Of a stretch of 8,326 bases of DNA, positions 1 to 5,400 are shown piece by piece. Source of the DNA: Actinomycetota bacterium (GTDB lineage Bacteria > Margulisbacteria > Marinamargulisbacteria > SXXA01); contig SXXA01000136.1 of NCBI GenBank assembly GCA_005791325.1, positions 1 through 8,326 on the forward strand, given 5' to 3'. Below the pieces are notes generated by a model. It had not been told where the DNA came from, made no database searches, and saw only the letters and a program-made list of their open reading frames with translations. How positions within the stretch are numbered: the first letter of the stretch is position 1; each line of letters begins with the position of its first letter. A program made the translations under genes and the position numbers.

Positions 1-142
1 ATTGGAAACCTTTTTTGATATTCAAAGGAAAAAAGGCATGGAACTGAAGCACTATAGGGATTGGCTTGAAAGCAGTGCGCGTCATATAATGCCCGCTGAG
101 CAATTGGAAGCGTTGGGGAACATTTTGAAGGAGGCATCATGA
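1..142 (+). CDS. 3' end of an unrecognised protein (partial)
   Basis: The frame starting at base 2 is open from the window edge to a TGA at 140-142 and gives the last 46 residues of a protein whose beginning lies outside the window. The piece is charged and probably helical (for example KHYRDWLESS and AEQLEALGNILKEAS), with no cysteine, membrane segment or motif I recognise. Its stop codon overlaps the ATG of the rhodanese gene (ATGA at 139-142), and the strong ribosome binding site of the next gene lies inside its last codons. Both points argue that it is a real gene at the 5' side of this operon. Its function cannot be judged from this fragment. The neighbours would be compatible with a redox or sulfur-handling protein, but that is only context. 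Confidence 0.65.
   Translation, partial: LETFFDIQRKKGMELKHYRDWLESSARHIMPAEQLEALGNILKEAS
128..134 (+). promoter_or_regulatory. Strong ribosome binding site for the rhodanese gene
   Basis: AAGGAGG, a near-perfect Shine-Dalgarno sequence, sits 4 bases before the ATG at 139. It lies inside the coding region of the upstream gene and fixes the rhodanese start. It is the clearest ribosome binding site in the window; the following genes rely on overlapping stop/start codons instead. Confidence 0.85.
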
Positions 143-630
143 AATTAGGTACATGGATTCTTGGGGTTGCTGTTGCGTGTTTGTCGTTGGGTATCGGTTA
201 CGTGTATGTGTCATCAGATACGGAATTATATGCAGATATTAACCGCCGGGTGATTTCTGCCGTGGATCGTGATCAATCGCCCACCCCCATTAAATTTATA
301 TCCACACTCGAGGCCTATTCATTGTTTCAAACCAAAAAAGCCATCTTTTTAGATGCCCGTCCCGAGCGAGAGTTTCAATACATGCACATACCCGGCGCAC
401 GCTCTGCCTTTTATTCGGAGGTTAAAAAAAATAAGATGGTTAGGGCCATCGATCGGAATCAGTTATTGGTGGTCTATTGTGCGAGTTCCAAATGCCCCAT
501 GGCTGAATTGTTGGCCAATGCATTACATGAATTACAATTTAAAAAGGTGTATGTTTATGCGGGCGGCATGCAAGAATGGACCGGCTCAAAGTACCCAACC
601 CAACGGTTTCAATTTCCACAAAATATGTAA
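139..630 (+). CDS. Membrane-anchored single-domain rhodanese-like protein
   Basis: The 163-residue protein has an N-terminal hydrophobic segment (about residues 5-25), read as a signal anchor or uncleaved signal, then a short linker and one rhodanese domain (about 52-155). Visible family marks are LDARPEREF at 71-79, HIPGA at 83-87, the active-site strand and loop VVYCASSKCP at 111-120 with the presumed catalytic Cys114, and the closing AGGMQEW at 141-147. Rhodaneses carry a persulfide on this cysteine and transfer sulfane sulfur or act in thiol redox chemistry. The loop differs from the usual CxxGxRS form: it has a second cysteine (Cys119) five residues on and no arginine. The domain is expected on the outer side of the membrane. 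The gene overlaps its upstream neighbour by ATGA and the downstream MauE-like gene by one base (TAATG), so the two probably work as a pair. The substrate is unknown. The family call is firm; location and partner are inference. Confidence 0.9.
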   Translation: MKLGTWILGVAVACLSLGIGYVYVSSDTELYADINRRVISAVDRDQSPTPIKFISTLEAYSLFQTKKAIFLDARPEREFQYMHIPGARSAFYSEVKKNKMVRAIDRNQLLVVYCASSKCPMAELLANALHELQFKKVYVYAGGMQEWTGSKYPTQRFQFPQNM

Positions 631-1079
631 TGTTGATACCAACATGGTCGCTTAAAAAGTGGGTGGGGGTTTTGATACAACTTGGAATGGGCGGATTGTT
701 TGTGTATGCGGGGCTAGGGAAAATAATGGACCCCTTTCGATTTAGTGCCAGCTTATTGGGCTATCAAATCATTCCCATGGGCCTCATTGATTGGATTACC
801 CCCCTGTTTCCGTGGGCAGAAGTGACATTGGGGGTGTGTATGATACTTGGCTTGGCACGCCGGCTGGTTGGATTCGGAATGGTACTTTGCATGGTGGTGT
901 TTACCCTATTGGTTGGGTATGCGTATTATCATAACTTGGTTATTGATTGTGGTTGTTTTGGTGCACCCCGACCGGTGGATGGCCAAAAAATCATCGAGAA
1001 TTTACTCATGTTAGTAGCCAGTATGGCATGGTGGCGAGGCTGGGTACCGTCTGTATCCCTTCTACCCAAATTAAGATGA
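630..1079 (+). CDS. MauE/DoxX-family redox-associated membrane protein
   Basis: Starting at the ATG that overlaps the rhodanese stop (TAATG, 628-632), the protein has 149 residues. An in-frame ATG at 576 would lie deep inside the rhodanese gene and add a polar stretch, so I reject it. The protein is mostly hydrophobic, with about four membrane segments (roughly 11-29, 42-74 possibly split in two, 79-100 and 120-135). Family marks are the FVYAGLGKIMDP stretch after the first helix, GYQIIP at 44-49, PWAEVTLG at 61-68 and IDCGCFGAP at 105-113. The CGC cysteine pair (Cys107, Cys109) with the following FG is the signature of MauE-like proteins, which are linked to disulfide or thiol redox at the membrane. 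The mechanism is poorly known for most members. The paired upstream rhodanese suggests electron or sulfur exchange between the two, which is inference. There is no clear Shine-Dalgarno sequence, so translation probably re-initiates from the rhodanese stop. Confidence 0.87.
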   Translation: MLIPTWSLKKWVGVLIQLGMGGLFVYAGLGKIMDPFRFSASLLGYQIIPMGLIDWITPLFPWAEVTLGVCMILGLARRLVGFGMVLCMVVFTLLVGYAYYHNLVIDCGCFGAPRPVDGQKIIENLLMLVASMAWWRGWVPSVSLLPKLR

Positions 1080-1909
1080 TTACCGGCGCAACGTCGGTGT
1101 ACGGCATTATTGGGAATCCGGTGTCGCATTCGTTGTCTCCGGTGTTTCAAAATCGGGCATATGATTATTTGGGATTGGATGCGGTGTATGTTCCATTTTT
1201 GGTTCAACCTGACGGCTTGGTTGGGGCTTTGGAGGGGTTATCCCGATTGGGGGTTAAGGGGGTGAATGTAACCGTTCCCTTTAAGGAATTGGTGGTGCCG
1301 TTGTTACATGAACTAACCGAGATGGCGAGGCAGATGGGTGCGGTCAATACCATTCAATTTAATGGGGATCATTGGGTGGGAACCAATACAGATGGGGATG
1401 GATTTTGGAATGCGATGATGGATTTGGGGGTATCTTCTGAAGCCACTTGTGGGATTGTTGGCAGTGGGGGATCGGCACGGGCAATTGCGATGGGGTATGC
1501 ATCACGGGGGGGTAAGAAATTGAGAATGCTGAATCGTACCCTTGAAAAGGCACATAGGTTGAAGCGGGATATTCAATTATGGTATCCGCTGCTTGACTGC
1601 GAGGTGGCTTCAATAGGGGATGTGGGGGTATTGCAAGGGTGTGACTTGGTGGTAAATACAACCTCGGTGGGGTTGGGGGGGGGCAGTCAGGGGTTAATGG
1701 ATATGGGATGGGTGAATCATGGGCAAATGGTGGGGGAATTAACCTATGGGGCGCCGAGTGAGTGGTTAGAGGCTGCTAAAGCGAGGGGGGGCGTTCCGTT
1801 TAATGGGCGGGGGATGTTATTGCATCAGGGAATATTATCGATAGAATTTTGGACGGGGAAGAGGGTGCCAATGGGGGTATGTGAGGAGGCTTTGAGGGGT
1901 ATTTTTTGA
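1076..1909 (+). CDS. aroE: Shikimate dehydrogenase (NADP+)
   Basis: The 277-residue protein has the usual length for AroE, which reduces 3-dehydroshikimate to shikimate with NADPH in the cytoplasmic chorismate pathway. The N-terminal substrate domain shows YGIIGNPVSHSLSP (9-22), NVTVPFK with catalytic Lys70 (64-70), and NTDGDGF with catalytic Asp106. The nucleotide domain has GSGGSARA (129-136) and NRT at 153-155, the pattern favouring NADPH. NTTSVGL (194-200) stands where NTTPxGM is usual, and the C-terminal closing motif NGRGMLLHQ is at 243-251. The ATG at 1076 overlaps the preceding TGA (ATGA) and places the SLSP motif at the expected distance. A longer in-frame start at 947 would run over the MauE-like gene and is rejected. 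The gene contains a run of nine G at 1675-1683 (Leu200-Gly203) and seven G at 1785-1791, possible slippage sites, but the frame is intact here. It appears to be the last gene of the operon. Confidence 0.96.
   Translation: MITGATSVYGIIGNPVSHSLSPVFQNRAYDYLGLDAVYVPFLVQPDGLVGALEGLSRLGVKGVNVTVPFKELVVPLLHELTEMARQMGAVNTIQFNGDHWVGTNTDGDGFWNAMMDLGVSSEATCGIVGSGGSARAIAMGYASRGGKKLRMLNRTLEKAHRLKRDIQLWYPLLDCEVASIGDVGVLQGCDLVVNTTSVGLGGGSQGLMDMGWVNHGQMVGELTYGAPSEWLEAAKARGGVPFNGRGMLLHQGILSIEFWTGKRVPMGVCEEALRGIF
1675..1683 (+). repeat. Nine-base poly-G tract inside aroE
   Basis: This is the longest homopolymer seen in the window. It covers the end of Leu200 and Gly201-Gly203, just after the conserved NTTSVGL motif. 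A one-base change would destroy the C-terminal third of the enzyme. The reading frame is intact in this copy. Confidence 0.9.
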
Positions 1910-1951
1910 GTAAGGGGCGACCCTACTTGTATGATATGTGGGGCGTCCAAC

Positions 1952-2136
1952 CCTTTCCCTCTCACTCCCCTCCCACTTGACCCAATTTGAGAGTGGGGGT
2001 GTTGCATCCCGCTTAAAAGGGCTACACCCCTTGGGTTGGATTTTAGGGGGCTTTCGGACCCTAGCGGGGCTCTGGGATCGCAGGTCCCCGACATCATACT
2101 TCTTACCCCTTCACGCTGGGGAGGATTAGGGGGGGG
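1952..2136. repeat. G/C-rich cluster of inverted repeats, possibly a small dispersed palindromic element
   Basis: Several stems can be drawn in under 190 bases: CTCCCACT (1970-1977) with AGTGGGGG (1992-1999, one G-T pair), GGGGTGT (1996-2002) with ACACCCC (2024-2030), and CGGGG (2065-2069) with CCCCG (2086-2090). The left edge is rich in CCCTC/TCCCC and the right edge in GGGGAGG and an eight-G run (2129-2136). The two ends are therefore roughly complementary, although the match is imperfect. This layout is like short intergenic palindromic repeats or MITE-type elements, but I see no target-site duplication and only one copy here. It could also be the structured 3' end of the operon transcript. 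Confidence 0.35.
1996..2030. other. Perfect 7-bp stem hairpin in the aroE downstream region
   Basis: GGGGTGT at 1996-2002 is the exact reverse complement of ACACCCC at 2024-2030. Within the loop, CCC (2008-2010) can pair with GGG (2019-2021), giving a nested stem around GCTTAAAA. It is not followed by a T run, so it is not a standard Rho-independent terminator. It may be an mRNA 3'-end structure or part of a palindromic element. Confidence 0.45.
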
Positions 2137-2210
2137 TTCTATTGGTATAACGTAGTGCCCACTATCGTGTATTTAGCCTCATTTTAATTGGAATTTTTTG
2201 TTTATCTTAC

Positions 2211-2222
2211 CCCAAATTTGGG
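2211..2222. promoter_or_regulatory. Perfect 12-base palindrome CCCAAATTTGGG, possible operator
   Basis: The palindrome lies in the AT-rich leader about 185 bases before the ATG of the giant gene. Dyads of this length are typical of binding sites for dimeric regulators, but I do not recognise this one and chance occurrence is possible. Confidence 0.3.
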
Positions 2223-2235
2223 AATCATATTCATG

Positions 2236-2258
2236 GGTATTGGCTTTGAGCAAATACC
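2236..2258. other. Compact hairpin in the leader of the giant gene
   Basis: GGTATT (2236-2241) pairs with AATACC (2253-2258). After a single G/A mismatch, GCT (2243-2245) pairs with AGC (2249-2251), closing a TTG loop. Nine of ten stem positions pair. No T run follows. If transcribed it would lie in the 5' leader of the downstream gene. Confidence 0.4.
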
Positions 2259-2406
2259 AAATTCAACAACGTGTGAGCAACTGAGTTGTCGTATTCCATT
2301 ACATCATAGTCCTCTTGGGTTTCCTGTTGATTAAAAAGTCGGGTGAAATGATTTATTTTTCCCCTCGTTTCAGTTCAAAAATGACCCGAGAACCATGCTT
2401 TAATCG

Positions 2407-2499
2407 ATGAGACAACGATTGGAAAAGGGTTTGAAAAAAATTATACTGGCAATACTAATGGCTTGGGCATTGGCAATCATGCCCGCCACTGTATTGGCA
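2407..2499 (+). other. Sec signal peptide of the giant protein
   Basis: Residues 1-31 show a basic start (MRQRLEKGLKK), a hydrophobic core (about 12-25) and a small-residue cleavage site TVLA before Asn32. It is not a lipoprotein signal, since there is no cysteine. It argues for export across the inner membrane and against a cytoplasmic phage tail protein. Confidence 0.8.
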
Positions 2500-5400
2500 A
2501 ATGTTTTATTAAATGGCGAAGTGTTTACCCCTGATGGACCACTCAATGGGGCTTATTCTGTGACGCTATCATTAAAATCTCCACTTAATTCTGAATTGAC
2601 CACTTGGTCTGAACAACAAATAATTGAATTTAATAATGGGGCATTCTGGGTGACAGCCGGTAGTGTTGTTCCCATTCCGAACTCGCTCATGATTGGAATA
2701 CAAGAATTTTGGATGAGTGTGGGAACGTCATTGCTTAGAATTCCATTTTTTCCAGCTCCGTCCGCTGTTGTGTCTTCAGTAACCCTTCGAACACTCACCG
2801 TTCCCTCCCAAGGTATTTTGGGCGTTATATCACCTATTTTAATAACGGGTAATTATTCTCTCATTACCAAGCTTGGTGCCCTAAGAGACCTAAACCTTCA
2901 AGATATTTCAGTAAAAAATGTACTCAGAATCGACCCTAAACAAAATTTCGTCGGCATCAATGTTACCCCCATTTCCCCTCTCGATGTATCCGGTTCCATT
3001 CGACTCAAGAATGGGGGCGTCTTATTTGATGACGGTACCATATTGCAAAATTCTACCATTTTGACCACAACAGCCAAGGCCCTTAATAACAACGGACTCA
3101 TTTCGATTCAAAGCAGTTCCATTACAGGGAATACCGTAGTGAGGGCGGATACAACTGAGTGGTGGGTCACCGCATCCGGTAACGTGGGAATTAATGATTC
3201 CAATCCTCAAACCCGATTATCTGTTGGGGGGAGCTTGAGATTGCGAGCCAGCAATACTTGGGGAAATCGCGCGGGGAGCATCATGTTTAATAATGGTCGA
3301 TTTGTGGGGAATACGGGTTCAAAAACCATTTATTTGGATGACGTTCCACTCCCATTATCCCTGTGGATGCCTAAAACCAACCAGTTGATAGCCTCTTTCA
3401 ATCAAGTCGCCATTGGTACCCAAATCCCATCGGTGGCACTTCATGTTGTTGGAACCATCTCTGCAACCACCATTCAAAGCACTCAATTTCGAGGTAATGC
3501 TTCCCAAGTTACCAACATTCCACTCACCGCGTTTGAGTCGGATTGGCCTGTTTCTAAAGGCGGATTACCCAAAGGAACCCCCCTCAACAAAGGCATTACA
3601 TTGGTTGTAGCAAGTCCGTCTAACACCCTTTATTATCGATTGCCAGATGGGTTGTTTTTTGGCATGGGTCGCACGGGGGCCTCATCGGTGCGATTGGATG
3701 TGTCAGGGTATTTGGGAAGTTACCATCAGGAGAGGAATCGATTTATACTCGCCCTTCCCCTTCATGAAGCCCCCCTGTCGATGGCGTTTGAGTCGCCAAT
3801 TGGTAGTATTCAAATGGGGGGGCTGGGGCATGTGATGAGCATGGCAGAAATGACACGAAATGACTGGTTGGCCTACGATACCGCCCAAGATTGGGTTAAA
3901 ATGACGGATGATACCATTGAAAATATTCAATTTTCTGGGGTTGGAATCATTCAGACAGTCTCCAACAATCCGCTTCAACTAACGGCACCACTTTCGTCGG
4001 TATCCATTGGTAAATACATCGCCTCTAGACAACTCGCTCGATCACAAATGTTGGAAGTGGATGGTGGTATCCGCATTGGAACATCTCCCTCACCAACCCC
4101 TGGAACCTTGCGTTATCAAACTCAACTTGGGTTGGTTGGGACAGGGGAGGATGGCTTGGATGCCCTGATTGGAACAGAAGCCGATTCTTGGGGTCCCATG
4201 ACTCGACTAGGTAGTGTGATTTCGATTCAATCACCTGTTGGTATTCGTACCCAATCCAGCATCGGTTTGGCGATACAGGGCGATATGTCGGCGCAATCCA
4301 TTCAGGTTAGGCAATCCATTCAAACCGATGGCGTGATTAAAATGGGGGCTACCCAATGGTCACCGTCGGGATTGCGAAGCCCCCGCTGGGTGATAATGGC
4401 CCCATCAGTAGGCTTGGGAACTAGGGCCATGCCGGGCGTGCAATTATCCTTACCCCTTCCCATTCGATGGGGTGCGATGACATTGGGTTCATCAGGGGTT
4501 CTATCGCCATTGTTATTTTCAAAACCCATCATCACGCCCACCATGTCCCTCACTTCGTTTCAAACAGAATTTAATCCGAGTGGAATGGTGGTATTGTCGG
4601 GGGTTGAAGTGAATCGTGGATTATCCACTGTTCAAAGTGATATTGAACTTGGATTGTCACAACGCGTCTTAATGCAAGAAGGGGTGGTGTCGGGTTCGAT
4701 GGATGTGGGTGGTTTTGTAGGGGTCAATTCACAACCCTCGTTATTGGCCATTGGATCGGTTAGCCCATTACCCAGTTCCATGGCCAGTGTGTGGGATTTG
4801 CGAGTCGGTAATACTTCCTCATTATTGGGGGCCTCCACACGAGCCGATGTGATGGTGGCAGGTAATTTAATCATCGGAGGGAAGCTGACCTACCTTATTA
4901 AGGAAAAAGACGCCTTACAAATTTCAGGAAACACCACACTCAGAGGAAAAGAGGGGACATTGGTAATCGGTGGTCAATTTGGACGTGGGTCGCGGGTGGA
5001 AATTCAGTTGCGATCCAACGAAGCCACGGCCCTAACCTTATTTAATCAATCCAAACAACGGGTACTCACCATTGGGGATTTGGGGAATCTCATGGTTGGG
5101 TCTGACAACAAACAGGCCTTTTTACAATTAAAAGGGGGAACGACAGAGTGGCCTGCCATTCGATTGGCAGAATCGGCAACTATCAATACAATCACTGGTG
5201 GGGTTTTTAGAGTGGGGAATACCTTAAATATCGCGACAACATCTGGCCCAAAAGCAGTGCTTTTGGCGACGTTTCCTCAACAATTATCTCGGGTTCATAT
5301 TCGTCAGTCAGAATTGCAACGGGTAACCTTGAACACCCCAGTCATTGAGTGGTTGCAATTAAAAACGAATATGGATGGGGGGGATGCATCCATTAGTGCC

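Larger units (their letters stand above)
1910..2406. other. 497-base non-coding interval between aroE and the giant surface-protein gene
   Basis: No convincing gene lies here. A 63-codon ORF at 1938-2129 has no ribosome binding site, low-complexity content and no recognisable motif. The interval has two parts. About 1950-2136 is G/C-rich, with runs of C on the left, runs of G on the right and several inverted repeats. About 2137-2406 is AT-rich and holds a 12-base palindrome and a compact hairpin. The promoter of the downstream gene and the end of the aroE transcript should both lie here, but neither a good -35/-10 pair nor a hairpin followed by a T run is visible. Confidence 0.7.

Noticed and set aside
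139..630. Lipoprotein signal on the rhodanese (Cys14)
   Set aside because: The residues before Cys14 (AVA) do not fit a lipobox well and the segment is very short, so a membrane anchor is more likely.
1996..2030. Rho-independent terminator for the aroE operon
   Set aside because: The hairpin is good but is followed by TTGGGTTGGATTTTAG and not by a T run, so I list it only as a hairpin.
1825..2097. 90-codon minus strand ORF overlapping the aroE end and intergenic block
   Set aside because: It overlaps a firmly identified gene on the opposite strand and has a proline/serine-rich shadow composition.
1938..2129. 63-codon + strand ORF in the intergenic block
   Set aside because: No ribosome binding site, no recognisable motif, and its composition simply follows the G/C-rich inverted-repeat block.
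2327..2355. Sigma-70 promoter TTGATT - 17 - GATTTA before the giant gene
   Set aside because: The -10 box matches the consensus at only two positions, and other pairings in the leader were equally weak.
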